43,071 bases of DNA from Bacteroidales bacterium (GTDB taxonomy: Bacteria > Bacteroidota > Bacteroidia > Bacteroidales > UBA1556). Below the pieces are notes generated by a model. The model saw only the letters and a list, made by a program, of their open reading frames with translations. It did not search any database and was not told where the DNA came from. Shown here piece after piece: positions 27,931-35,743 of the stretch (positions are counted from its first letter, which is position 1; the number at the start of each line of letters is the position of its first letter). A program made the position numbers and the translations under genes. The stretch lies in assembly GCA_023145955.1 (NCBI GenBank), contig JAGLDA010000002.1, forward strand, positions 1 to 43,071, written 5' to 3'.

Positions 27931-28512
27931 TTATTTCAAGTGGTTTATTTGTAATATCTCTGGGTATTTATTCAATTTATTTGGATAAGGAATCCCTCCA
28001 TTATACTCAAGCCACTGCCAACCTTTATAATCGGTATTGCTATTATAAACAGGATTTGCAAACATTGCCTCAAAGCAAACTGTCATTAATAACGATAAAT
28101 CAGTTTCGCCCCAAGATGTAATAGAAACCATTTGCACTACTTCCTCTAATTCTATATTTGATAACTGCTGTATATTTGAATTAAATTTCTCTTTAGAAAA
28201 TACATTTATCCTATTTATAGAGCTAGCTAGAGTTTTCCTTCTAGTTAAATCCACCCTATCGTCAGCCAATAGCCAAAACATATATATATCAGCCTTCAAT
28301 GAATTAGCACTTGGAGCAATCGCACTTTGGGGCAATAAAACATCAAATATTAATTTCAAATCAATAATATTAATAAAGTACTTATCCTTATTAATAATAA
28401 TTGTAACACCATCAATATCATTAGTATTACATGAATAAATAAATGGCAAGTGTAATGCTACAGCACCTGCAAACATAGTTTTGATAAAGCTACTGCGTTT
28501 TATTTTATTCAT
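27931..28512 (-). CDS. Gluconate 2-dehydrogenase subunit 3-family protein
   Basis: A 193-residue small subunit of a membrane/periplasmic sugar dehydrogenase. The N-terminus (KIKRSSFIKTMFAGAVALHL, then PFIYSC) looks like a Tat-like or lipoprotein export signal, with KR in place of RR. The body has a helix-rich fold with LIFDVLLPQSAIAP and a tryptophan-rich C-terminus (WQWLEYNGGIPYPNKL), both usual for this family. It is translated just before the FAD subunit, which lacks a signal, so it may carry its partner across the membrane. A TANNTTTG box (28517-28524) lies only five bases before the ATG, so either the mRNA is leaderless or the true promoter is elsewhere. Confidence 0.8.
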   Translation of the reverse strand: MNKIKRSSFIKTMFAGAVALHLPFIYSCNTNDIDGVTIIINKDKYFINIIDLKLIFDVLLPQSAIAPSANSLKADIYMFWLLADDRVDLTRRKTLASSINRINVFSKEKFNSNIQQLSNIELEEVVQMVSITSWGETDLSLLMTVCFEAMFANPVYNSNTDYKGWQWLEYNGGIPYPNKLNKYPEILQINHLK

Positions 28513-28516
28513 TTAT

Positions 28517-28524
28517 CAAAGGTA
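28517..28524 (-). promoter_or_regulatory. -7-like box before the dehydrogenase operon
   Basis: The minus strand reads TACCTTTG. It mirrors an identical box on the plus strand at 28560-28567. Distance to the start codon is short (five bases), so a leaderless start is implied if the box is used. Confidence 0.35.
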
Positions 28525-28559
28525 ATAAATAATAATATGCGTTATTCTGTAATATTTAC

Positions 28560-28567
28560 TACCTTTG
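28560..28567 (+). promoter_or_regulatory. -7 box for the ECF sigma factor gene
   Basis: TACCTTTG, a full TANNTTTG match, 34 bases before the ATG at 28601. The mirror-image copy at 28517-28524 serves the divergent dehydrogenase genes. Confidence 0.45.
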
Positions 28568-28600
28568 GAAATAGAAACAAAGCAAAAATTATAGAGCTCA

Positions 28601-29173
28601 ATGACAAGCAATAAGCAATTAATAAATCCTAATCTATGGATTTCCAATTATGGAGATATGTTATATAACTATGCATACTCTCGCTTATCATCGTCAGTAT
28701 TAGCAGAAGATTTACTTCAAGACACATTTGTTTCTGCACTAAAAACCAAGGATAATTTTAGGGGAGACAGTAGTGAAAAAACATGGTTATTTTCCATTCT
28801 TAAAAGGAAGATTATTGACTATTACAGAAAAAGCTCCACAAAAAACGAAATATCAGAGTCCAATTTTAATAACCCATTTAATAAAGATGGTTTTTTTGAA
28901 GGACATTGGAATAAAAATCAAGCACCATCAAGTTGGGGAAGTCATACAGATGAATATCTTCGGCAAAGTGAATTTCAGGCAATTCTGGAAATGTGTTTAT
29001 CGCTATTGCCAGAAAAACATAAATCAGTTTTTATCCTTAAAGTGATGGAAGATATAGAAACTGATAAAGTATGTAAGGACTTAGGCTGCACATCGTCTAA
29101 TATATGGGTAATATTGCATAGAGCAAAATTACAATTAAGAGAATGCATAGAAAAAAATTGGATAAATGAATAA
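28601..29173 (+). CDS. ECF-type RNA polymerase sigma factor
   Basis: A 190-residue sigma-70 family factor of the extracytoplasmic-function group. Sigma region 2 lies in about residues 20-75, with AYSRLSSSVLAEDLLQDTFV and the FRGDSSEKTWLFSILKRKII core. Sigma region 4 lies in about 128-182, with LPEKHKSVFILKVMEDIETD and a helix-turn-helix ending HRAKLQL. No extra C-terminal domain is present. The anti-sigma gene overlaps its last eight bases, the usual way to couple their levels. Downstream lie the KCG-motif peptide and the DoxX-family gene, the likely targets. The box just upstream is a housekeeping type, so basal transcription probably keeps the pair present. Confidence 0.93.
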   Translation: MTSNKQLINPNLWISNYGDMLYNYAYSRLSSSVLAEDLLQDTFVSALKTKDNFRGDSSEKTWLFSILKRKIIDYYRKSSTKNEISESNFNNPFNKDGFFEGHWNKNQAPSSWGSHTDEYLRQSEFQAILEMCLSLLPEKHKSVFILKVMEDIETDKVCKDLGCTSSNIWVILHRAKLQLRECIEKNWINE

Positions 29174-29456
29174 TGACAACAACATAATTAAAAAGCTAAA
29201 AAATGGAATGATGTTTAGTTGTGATACTGCAACCTTGCTTATAACTAAGCGCGAGCATACTAAACTTACTATTCTTGATGGATTGAGGTTACAGATGCAT
29301 CTTGCTAGCTGTAAATTCTGCCGACGTTTTGATGAGCAATCTAAAGAAATAAGTGCTCAAATTAAAGATTTCTCCAATCTAAAATCTAATAATCCTATTC
29401 ATAAACTATCCGAAGAGCAAAAAAATAACCTTTCTGATATAATAGATAGTAAGTAG
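29166..29456 (+). CDS. Putative zinc-finger anti-sigma factor
   Basis: A 96-residue protein whose start (29166) overlaps the sigma gene by eight bases, implying translational coupling. It carries the zf-HC2-like signature H-x3-C-x2-C (HLASCKFC, about residues 44-51), preceded by a Cys at about 19, and then an acidic/helical tail. There is no membrane helix, so it would be a soluble anti-sigma factor, with zinc/redox- or metal-sensitive release as in ZAS proteins. It fits the position of the anti-sigma factor in sigma/anti-sigma pairs that control copper-responsive peptide operons. The ligand is inference. Confidence 0.78.
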   Translation: MNNDNNIIKKLKNGMMFSCDTATLLITKREHTKLTILDGLRLQMHLASCKFCRRFDEQSKEISAQIKDFSNLKSNNPIHKLSEEQKNNLSDIIDSK

Positions 29457-29513
29457 ATTATCAATATATTACCTCCCAACAAAAATAACTTCATAAAAAA
29501 TATCCAAATATTT

Positions 29514-29542
29514 TGTAAGGTTTTGCAATCCTATACGACTAT
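29514..29542 (+). promoter_or_regulatory. Candidate ECF-type promoter before the KCG peptide gene
   Basis: TGTAAGGTTTT at 29514-29524 and CGACTAT at 29536-29542 have the spacing and composition of an ECF promoter (GTAA-type -35, CGNC-type -10, 15 bases between GTAAGG and CGACTA). Expected transcription would start near 29550, giving a leader of about 55 bases. The box differs from the TANNTTTG type of the housekeeping genes. It is a candidate target of the sigma factor encoded just upstream. Confidence 0.45.
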
Positions 29543-29605
29543 CATTCCAAATCAACAAGATTGCGAATGTGGTCTTGCAATATAAACCTAGAAAATATAA
29601 GTATT

Positions 29606-29962
29606 ATGAAAAGAATTACAAAAACAGTATTGTTATTAGCAATAATAGCTATTTCAGGAATCCTAACATTAAGTTACTCACAATTATCAAATAATAGTTC
29701 AAAAACAACTATTTCGCAGATAGGTGACGAGGCTAATATAATAGCTTTTGCAGATATTAGTGACAATTTTTACACAGAGAGCAAATGTGGCGAAGGAAAA
29801 TGTGGTGAAGGTAAAAGCACAGAAAGTAAACCAAAAGCTAAAAAAAGCAAGAAAGAGAAAAAGTCTGAAAAATCTAAGGAGACAAAAAAATCAACTACTA
29901 AAGAAGAAACTAAGAGCGCCAAAGAGAGCAAATGTGGTGCAGGCAAATGTGGCGGGAAATAG
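29606..29962 (+). CDS. Exported KCG-motif peptide, HvfA/bufferin-like candidate RiPP metallophore precursor
   Basis: A 118-residue exported peptide. The start is ATG 29606 (the longer open frame begins with TTG at 29561). Residues 1-26 are a signal peptide, followed by a neutral spacer (27-57). Then comes a motif block ESKCGEGKCGEGKSTES with Cys61 and Cys66, a long Lys/Ser/Glu low-complexity linker (about 71-106), and a second block ESKCGAGKCGGK with Cys110 and Cys115 at the C-terminus. EGKCG repeats of this type occur in HvfA/bufferin peptides, whose cysteines are converted by MNIO (DUF692) enzymes to thiazole/oxazole-like groups that bind copper. No such maturase is in the window, so modification is unproven. 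A terminator follows; the DoxX gene is 92 bases downstream. Confidence 0.75.
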   Translation: MKRITKTVLLLAIIAISGILTLSYSQLSNNSSKTTISQIGDEANIIAFADISDNFYTESKCGEGKCGEGKSTESKPKAKKSKKEKKSEKSKETKKSTTKEETKSAKESKCGAGKCGGK

Positions 29963-29983
29963 ATAATTGTCAATCAATGGCGG

Positions 29984-30029
29984 TGGAGAGATTCTTTATT
30001 GAGTATCGATAAGGGCTCTCCATTTTTTA
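29984..30029 (+). terminator. Terminator/attenuator between the KCG peptide and DoxX genes
   Basis: TGGAGAG (29984-29990) pairs with CTCTCCA (30016-30022); an inner stem CTTTAT/ATAAGG extends it, and a T-run follows (30023-30028). It may lower DoxX-gene expression relative to the abundant peptide, an arrangement common in peptide operons. Confidence 0.65.
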
Positions 30030-30054
30030 TAAAATAAGTAATAAATAAACGACT

Positions 30055-30501
30055 ATGAAATGTAAAATGATAGGTGTATGCGATATAGTTTCCGAGAAAT
30101 TAAGCATACTAAAAGACTTCCCACTATTGGCAATGCGTATAATCCTTGCTTATGGTTTTTGGAAGCCAGGCATGATGAAATGGAAAGATATTGATTCTAT
30201 AGCAAGTTGGTTTGAGAGTATGGATTATCCACTACCACTATTAAATGCTTATGCCGCAGCAACAACAGAAGTTGCAGGAGCAATACTTCTTCTTTTTGGC
30301 TTTGCAGCGCGTCTTATTTCAATTCCGTTAATGGTAATTATGTTGGTGGCTATATTTACAGTACATGGAGCAAATGGTTTTGAGGCAGGAAATAATGGTT
30401 ATGAAATCCCTTTGTATTATTTAATTATGCTATTTACAATCACTATATACGGTGGTGGCAGAATTAGTGTAGAAGGAATACTACGCAAGCTATCTAAGTA
30501 A
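30055..30501 (+). CDS. DoxX-family membrane protein, HvfX-like
   Basis: A 148-residue, four-helix membrane protein of the DoxX family. Hydrophobic segments cover about residues 24-40, 62-82, 85-108 and 120-137; conserved features include LAMRIILAYGFWKPGMMKW at the first helix, TEVAGAILLLFGFAARL at the second/third and the loop before the last helix (NNGYEIPLYYL). DoxX proteins lie next to copper-peptide genes (hvfX, bufferin operons), where they are thought to aid membrane electron supply or peptide handling. Two cysteines near the N-terminus (residues 3 and 9) are outside the family core. It is separated from the convergent 502-residue gene by nine bases. Confidence 0.82.
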   Translation: MKCKMIGVCDIVSEKLSILKDFPLLAMRIILAYGFWKPGMMKWKDIDSIASWFESMDYPLPLLNAYAAATTEVAGAILLLFGFAARLISIPLMVIMLVAIFTVHGANGFEAGNNGYEIPLYYLIMLFTITIYGGGRISVEGILRKLSK

Positions 30502-30510
30502 AATATAAAA

Positions 30511-32019
30511 TTAAGAATCTTGGGGAGCTGCAGGGCTATCAGAATCCAATAGCTGCACTTTCTCAACTTTCTTTATTCCGTTTCTATTTAGCACAATCCT
30601 ATATTTGCTATGCATAACTTTACCTAAATATTCATATTTAAGAATCATATTAATATGATAAACTTTTTCTGATTTAAAGCTTTCAATCTCATTATCACTA
30701 TTCAGAAATACCACCTCAGTATCAGGCTTTTCCATACGCATTAATAATGGAGACGTATTAAAGTAAGTGATATCATTAACTCCACGAATATTGATATTTT
30801 TAAACATTTTGAAAAGCATAGATGCATTAATTTTAGCTTTGCTCTTATAATGCATAATTTTCTCTAAAGAAACATCTTGAATTTCATTCTCAATATTTGT
30901 TTGTCGGTTAAGCAAAACATCCTTAGGCAGATGACTAGTAGGAATAAAGCTAAACCCTTGAGATATTAGACCAATTTTTTGATCTTTCTCATTAAATATA
31001 TTTATAGTATGATCGTAAGTTTCTTTCTTGAGGAAAAAATTTATTAAGTCCTTTATCCAGTCCTTTATTCTATCCTTAAACATATAGCTAATAACAAGCA
31101 CTATAAAGAATTTAGCAGTAAAATTACCATAAACACTATTATAGTAGAACGCAATACCTGTTGCAAAAATCATAGCAATACCAGCAGCAAGACTATAATA
31201 AAACTGAATCAGCCATTTATTCTCTTTATCAAAACGAGTAGCTATTATCAATTTATTATTGATATAACTGTATATTACACTCCAGCGATAAAGTATCTTC
31301 TCATTATTTTTATTAAAATTCTTTTTGATTATAATTGGAAAACTATTTATATTTCTATACCTATGCTCCTCATCTATATTTTCTGTAATATGTTTTTTAA
31401 TCAATAAGCTCTCCTGATTTTTTTTGCCAAAATACTGAAAGAGTATATATAAATATTTTATATACACCGTACTAAAATACTCATTGCCTGTATTATAGAT
31501 ATATTCAACTTTACTATCACTTGTTTTTTTTATGTGAGCACTCAGTGATCTAAAGAATAAGGCTTCCAGCTTAATATTTTTCAAAAGACGTTCTGTTAAC
31601 CTTGTTTTTTCGTCAAAATCTCCAGCCTTAGAGATACTTTTAATCTCACGTTTTAGCGATTTCTTATAAACATTAAGATAAACTTTCATTAAGGTTTCCA
31701 TAACATCTACAGATTCCTCATCCTCAGCAATAAGATTTACGAAAGCACTTACCAAATTACGACTTAACTCATCATCCTCATTCACTAGTTCATCAAATGG
31801 AATATTGATAGGATCAATTTTTATATATGAATTTATTTCTCTATAAAAGTCCTTTTTGGTATAATTTTTTACATTAACGCCCATCTCTCTAGGGAGAAAG
31901 AAATAGGTATCAACTTTATATTTTCTGAATTTTTGAAAGCGAGTATTTGGTTCAGGTCTAAACTTGAACTTTATCTCCAAAGAGTAATCTCCATACTTCT
32001 TTACACTTTCCTTAATCAT
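30511..32019 (-). CDS. Unknown membrane protein, last gene of the CYTH/SLC13 group
   Basis: A 502-residue protein that I do not recognise. The N-terminal ~260 residues are charged and alpha-helical, without a signal peptide (SLEIKFKFRPEPNTRFQKF near the start). There are two membrane helices, about residues 269-293 (LIQFYYSLAAGIAMIFATG) and 301-315, joined by a short loop, with a basic segment (KDRIKDWIKDL) just after the second. A long C-terminal domain (about 335-495) contains LLMRMEKPDTEVVFLN and YRIVLNRNGIKKVEKVQLL. Both large parts are thus probably in the cytoplasm. It follows the SLC13 permease with a 129-base gap on the same strand, so a joint role is possible but inferred. Confidence 0.6.
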   Translation of the reverse strand: MIKESVKKYGDYSLEIKFKFRPEPNTRFQKFRKYKVDTYFFLPREMGVNVKNYTKKDFYREINSYIKIDPINIPFDELVNEDDELSRNLVSAFVNLIAEDEESVDVMETLMKVYLNVYKKSLKREIKSISKAGDFDEKTRLTERLLKNIKLEALFFRSLSAHIKKTSDSKVEYIYNTGNEYFSTVYIKYLYILFQYFGKKNQESLLIKKHITENIDEEHRYRNINSFPIIIKKNFNKNNEKILYRWSVIYSYINNKLIIATRFDKENKWLIQFYYSLAAGIAMIFATGIAFYYNSVYGNFTAKFFIVLVISYMFKDRIKDWIKDLINFFLKKETYDHTINIFNEKDQKIGLISQGFSFIPTSHLPKDVLLNRQTNIENEIQDVSLEKIMHYKSKAKINASMLFKMFKNINIRGVNDITYFNTSPLLMRMEKPDTEVVFLNSDNEIESFKSEKVYHINMILKYEYLGKVMHSKYRIVLNRNGIKKVEKVQLLDSDSPAAPQDS

Positions 32020-32148
32020 GAAATATATTGCTAAATTATTGAGATGTTAATACATTTTTTTTGATTTAATTTTAAGCTTTGGCTTCAATAACTTCTTTAT
32101 AAGTTACTCTAAGAAAATTAATCAGTATGACTAATCCCTAAATATCAC

Positions 32149-33759
32149 CTAGCCCCAAAAACCAAGCCCTAGCCCATCAGGAGTAATTCCCAACCATCTA
32201 TAATAAGTCATTGCTAGGAAGATACTAATAGCCCAAGCCACAGCCATCATTGCAATTCCAAATTTAAAAGCATCGGTCATAGAATAATGATCTGTAACGT
32301 ATAGTAGAGCAGCGGGTTTACTATTAAAAGGAAGCACATATACATGCTCTATAAGAAAAGCTACAGGTAAAGCAAGAGATATTATTGAGAACCCAAATTT
32401 TTGTGCCACACCAATTGCTATAGGAACAAATATAAGCGTTCTCATGGTTTTAGACTGAAAAACAAGTGCACTTAAAAGCATTCCTCCAGTAAGCAAAACA
32501 TAAAGAACCCAAAATGGAGTTCCATCACCTAATCCCATGGCATCAAAAGCATTATTGACACTTATAGCAGGCAGGTCTGTTGCTTTAAAACCAGCACCTA
32601 GCGTATAAGCTCCTGCGGAGAATATAAGAAGGTGCCAAGGGATATCAACATCATTCCATTTTATAATTCCAATTTTAGGAAGCAATGCTATAATTCCACC
32701 AATAAATGCAACAGCTGTTGGACTTATGCCATGCATACGGTCAGTAGTCCAAAGTGCTAGAATACTACCAAATATTAATATTGCTTTTATTTCGCCAATA
32801 CTAATTTTTCCCATTGTTTTAAGCTCGTCTTTAAGCCTATCCATTCCTCCAGGAATTTGTGGAAGTCTATCTTCTTTTTTTATTGGAAAAAATACTTTAT
32901 TAGCTAGAAAAAGGCCTATAAACATAATTCCCAACTGCACTGGAAAAGCTGCTACCATCCAATCGGAGAAATATATCTCACTTCCAATTGCTCCTCCAAT
33001 TAATGCAGCAGCAATAAGATTTGCACCAGAGCCGGTAACAAACATTCCTGCTCCCATATTAATATTAAGCAGATTTTGTATAACTAAACTTCTACCAAAA
33101 TTATTCTTATTTTTTCCTCCTGTAGCACCATATACAGCTGATACTACCATAAAAATAGGAAGTAGAATTGCTGCTTTAGCTGTGGTTGCTGAAATAAAAG
33201 CCGATAACACAATGTTTATGGCAATAAAACTTATAAATATAGTAGTAGAGTTTTTTCCAAACTTCACAATAAACCATAGTGCAAACCTCTTGGCCACTCC
33301 TGTAGCCACAAGCATACTTGCCAAAATAAATGACATAATATTTAGCCACATTACTTTATGACCAAGCTGAGCATAAGCCACTTCCTCAGTCAAAACACCC
33401 GTTAACACAAGCGAAATAATAAGTATTAGTGAAGTTAGGTAATTGGGGATTGCCTCAGTCATCCAAAGAATAATTGCTCCTGCAAATACAGCAAGCATAC
33501 TAATATTCATTGCGGTAAATTTAGCAGAACCTACCTTATCAAATGCCGCCCTCCCCGATGCTGATAACTCATCGATATTAATATTATTCAAAAAACTGAA
33601 ATCACCAATAAACTGAATATAGATAAATACAATTAAAGCCAAAGGCGCACCTATAACAACAAGAAACTTCTCGACTTTAGATTTTTCCCTAGTAGGAAGC
33701 TTCTCCATTCGATACTGCTTCATATCCAAAACATCAAAGTTTGACTCTTTTTCTATCAT
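32149..33759 (-). CDS. SLC13/DASS-family anion permease
   Basis: A 536-residue transporter with about 12-13 membrane helices, probably a sodium-coupled importer of a divalent anion (dicarboxylate, sulfate or phosphate). Family motifs are WMTEAIPNYLTSLILI, SATTAKAAILLPIFMV (first substrate/Na+ loop), GSGANLIAAALIGGA, and PVAFLIEHVYVLPFNSKPAALL (second loop). The N-terminal ~35 residues are hydrophilic. It follows the CYTH triphosphatase by 58 bases. Substrate cannot be read from sequence; context of CYTH-type proteins and a Porin_O_P porin makes an inorganic anion such as phosphate plausible. Confidence 0.85.
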   Translation of the reverse strand: MIEKESNFDVLDMKQYRMEKLPTREKSKVEKFLVVIGAPLALIVFIYIQFIGDFSFLNNINIDELSASGRAAFDKVGSAKFTAMNISMLAVFAGAIILWMTEAIPNYLTSLILIISLVLTGVLTEEVAYAQLGHKVMWLNIMSFILASMLVATGVAKRFALWFIVKFGKNSTTIFISFIAINIVLSAFISATTAKAAILLPIFMVVSAVYGATGGKNKNNFGRSLVIQNLLNINMGAGMFVTGSGANLIAAALIGGAIGSEIYFSDWMVAAFPVQLGIMFIGLFLANKVFFPIKKEDRLPQIPGGMDRLKDELKTMGKISIGEIKAILIFGSILALWTTDRMHGISPTAVAFIGGIIALLPKIGIIKWNDVDIPWHLLIFSAGAYTLGAGFKATDLPAISVNNAFDAMGLGDGTPFWVLYVLLTGGMLLSALVFQSKTMRTLIFVPIAIGVAQKFGFSIISLALPVAFLIEHVYVLPFNSKPAALLYVTDHYSMTDAFKFGIAMMAVAWAISIFLAMTYYRWLGITPDGLGLGFWG

Positions 33760-33817
33760 ATTCTTTGTTTACTTTATTTAGTTCTTCAATATTACTTTTA
33801 ATAATAATATATAGTTC

Positions 33818-34288
33818 TTACCAATTTTTAAATGGAGTCTTCATCAACATAGAGTTAAAATACTTAACATCTCCTGTTACTTCTTCACCTAGCCACTCTG
33901 GCTTAGTAAATGGTGTTTCCTCAGTTGGCAATTCAATTTCGGCAACAGTAAGGCCTTCATTATCACCATAGAATTCATCAACTTCAAACATCAGCCCACT
34001 AGCCTCAGGAACAATAAAACGAGTTTTATCAATAACACCTGGCTCACATAATGCCAAAAGATTATTAGCATCCTCTATGGAAACTTCTGTTTCCCACTCA
34101 AAACGGCTGGCTCCACTTTCATTACCTATTCCTTTAATTGTAAGGAACCCTTTATCGCCTTTCACTCTTGCTCGAACAGTGCGCTCAGGTACACTTGATA
34201 AATATCCTTGAGTAATTCGTGTTTCTTTTACTACTGATGATTTAAAATCACCTTTTACCAAAAATTTTCTTTCTATTTCTTGTGCCAT
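33818..34288 (-). CDS. CYTH-domain protein, probable inorganic triphosphatase
   Basis: A 156-residue cytoplasmic protein of the CYTH family (triphosphate tunnel metalloenzymes). The signature EIERKF (residues 4-9) supplies the ExExK motif. Charged pairs lining the tunnel follow: RARVKGD, LTIKG, FEWETEV, RFIV, FEVDEF and VAEIEL. Proteins of this size usually hydrolyse inorganic triphosphate or nucleoside triphosphates with Mg2+ or Mn2+. It lies upstream of the SLC13 permease on the same strand and downstream of two divergent CYTH-like genes. Confidence 0.92.
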   Translation of the reverse strand: MAQEIERKFLVKGDFKSSVVKETRITQGYLSSVPERTVRARVKGDKGFLTIKGIGNESGASRFEWETEVSIEDANNLLALCEPGVIDKTRFIVPEASGLMFEVDEFYGDNEGLTVAEIELPTEETPFTKPEWLGEEVTGDVKYFNSMLMKTPFKNW

Positions 34289-34414
34289 TATTATTGTTTT
34301 TTTTGTTTAACTGTATTAGTTCACCCAGCTATATTTATCCTATTTCAAATATTGTAATTTTACATACAAATATTTGCATTCATAATTCTTTACTATGCAA
34401 TAATTACAACCAAT

Positions 34415-34444
34415 CAGTCTATCGAAATGATATATAATAGACTG
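34415..34444. repeat. Hairpin after the CYTH-like pair
   Basis: CAGTCTAT (34415-34422) and ATAGACTG (34437-34444) form an 8-base stem with a 14-base loop. It lies between the end of the second CYTH-like gene and the CYTH triphosphatase. There is no T-run on either strand, so it may be a processing or weak termination site. Confidence 0.4.
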
Positions 34445-34466
34445 AAAGGCTGTCAATATTTAATTA

Positions 34467-35108
34467 TTAATTAGCCAATGTTTTTTTTGACCAACCAATA
34501 ATACGCTTAATTGCTTGTAAGTAATTAATATTTTCATCATTCTCAACACCAAGGTCTACCATAGTTTTCTTTATGTCTTCAACCTCTGTAGATTCAGAAT
34601 TAACACTAACAATATGAGCACCATTAATAAGCACATCAGCAACCTCACAAATAGTGTTATTTACCATATAACCATAACGTTCTTTATGAACACGTACAGC
34701 TTGTAAATCAGCGTGAGCATCTACCATTTCAAGGAATTCTTCCATAGTATATGTATCTTTATCAAAAACTGGAGCATCTACTTTAAAAGCAGTATAAACT
34801 TCATTTTTCAACACCTCAGCACTTATAGGGAATTCACCTTTCATAAGTGGATTCCACTGCTCTAAACCATCTACTGTTTGCACAAATGTTTTGATATCCA
34901 TCTTACCATCACGAATTTTAGTATTATTGATATCATTTGTTTTTGAAACAATATATATCTCATCTGATTCGCGCTCCCAAACCTTACTTGGTACAGGAAC
35001 TGATAAGCGGCTCATTAGGTATGATGCTGCATCAAAATCTTGTCCAAATGTACGAAACTCAAATCTTGGTTTCGAAATTTCACCTATTTTTAATTCTTCT
35101 TTTGCCAT
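34467..35108 (-). CDS. Divergent CYTH-like protein, copy A
   Basis: A 213-residue cytoplasmic protein, clearly a paralogue of the upstream gene (copy B). Shared positions: KPRFEFRTFG, SDEIYIVS, KIRDGKMDIKTFVQ, GLEQWNP, a KERYG segment, ICEVADVLING and an SVNSES strand, plus NYLQAIKRIIG at the end. The order (E-x-R near the start, then Lys/Arg-rich strands, then a C-E-x-A-D-V strand and Ser/Glu strand) recalls the eight-strand CYTH tunnel with its E/K/R pairs, but the ExExK signature is not exact, so this is a hypothesis. It lies 11 bases after copy B and 178 bases before a bona fide CYTH protein. Function unknown. Confidence 0.55.
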   Translation of the reverse strand: MAKEELKIGEISKPRFEFRTFGQDFDAASYLMSRLSVPVPSKVWERESDEIYIVSKTNDINNTKIRDGKMDIKTFVQTVDGLEQWNPLMKGEFPISAEVLKNEVYTAFKVDAPVFDKDTYTMEEFLEMVDAHADLQAVRVHKERYGYMVNNTICEVADVLINGAHIVSVNSESTEVEDIKKTMVDLGVENDENINYLQAIKRIIGWSKKTLAN

Positions 35109-35119
35109 AATTATTTTTT

Positions 35120-35743
35120 CTAAAAAAATTTATTAATATCGTAATCTATATCTAATCCCAGCACTCTTTTCAAAGCTTTAGGGTAATTCACATTCTCAAT
35201 CTTACCATCAATATTTAGGCTTTTCATAGCCTCATATACCAATTCAGGATTCTCAGATTCTATTGCTAGAGTTCGCTGAAAAGAGCCATTTATTTTAACA
35301 TCTGCATACTCACAAATACAATTCTCAAAATCAAATGCATGACGTTCTTTTTCCGTTAAAGCAACAATAATATCAGGATCTTCCAATATTAGTTCTTGCA
35401 TAAATTGTTTAAGGGTATAAACTTCTCTATCCAGAACTGGAGGTTCAACTCCTAAAGCAGGGAAAATATCATTTCTAATTTTATCATTAGAAAGAGGAAA
35501 TGTTCCAACTTCTTTCGGATTCCACTGCTCTAGTCCATTTTCTAATTGAACTAAAGTTTTAATATCAAGCAATTTATTTCTAATTTTTATATTATTATCA
35601 GAATTCCCTGAAGTCATTAGGTATATCTCGGATATCTCTCTAATTTTTCCAGCAGTTGCTTTGCTCTTTAATGAATCTATAAATACATCTATACAATTAA
35701 CTCCAAACATTCTGAATTCGTATCGTGGCGTTCTGTGTGTCAT
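35120..35743 (-). CDS. Divergent CYTH-like protein, copy B
   Basis: A 207-residue paralogue of copy A: TPRYEFRMFG, SEIYLMTS, NIKIRNKLLDIKTLVQ, GLEQWNP, GTFPLS, PVLDREVYT, KERHAF, ICEYADVKING, LAIESEN and NYPKALKRVLG. Identity to copy A is spread over the full length, so the pair arose by tandem duplication. Its start overlaps the stop of the beta-propeller lipoprotein gene (ATGA overlap, 35740-35743), implying translational coupling. The fold assignment to CYTH is an inference from the strand/charge pattern; it could also be an unrelated family specific to Bacteroidota. Confidence 0.55.
   Translation of the reverse strand: MTHRTPRYEFRMFGVNCIDVFIDSLKSKATAGKIREISEIYLMTSGNSDNNIKIRNKLLDIKTLVQLENGLEQWNPKEVGTFPLSNDKIRNDIFPALGVEPPVLDREVYTLKQFMQELILEDPDIIVALTEKERHAFDFENCICEYADVKINGSFQRTLAIESENPELVYEAMKSLNIDGKIENVNYPKALKRVLGLDIDYDINKFF

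Noticed and set aside
29748..29966. Open frame in another phase over the KCG peptide
   Set aside because: It is a frame-shifted reading of the Lys-rich repeat; the main frame has a signal peptide and KCG motifs.
32089..32106. Small TAACTT/AAGTTA hairpin between the SLC13 and 502-residue genes
   Set aside because: Six-base AT stem without a T-run; too weak to call a terminator.
32726..33361. Plus-strand 211-residue open frame opposite the SLC13 permease
   Set aside because: It lies wholly antisense to a well-supported permease gene and its translation shows no domain; it is a shadow of the AT/GC pattern of the real gene.
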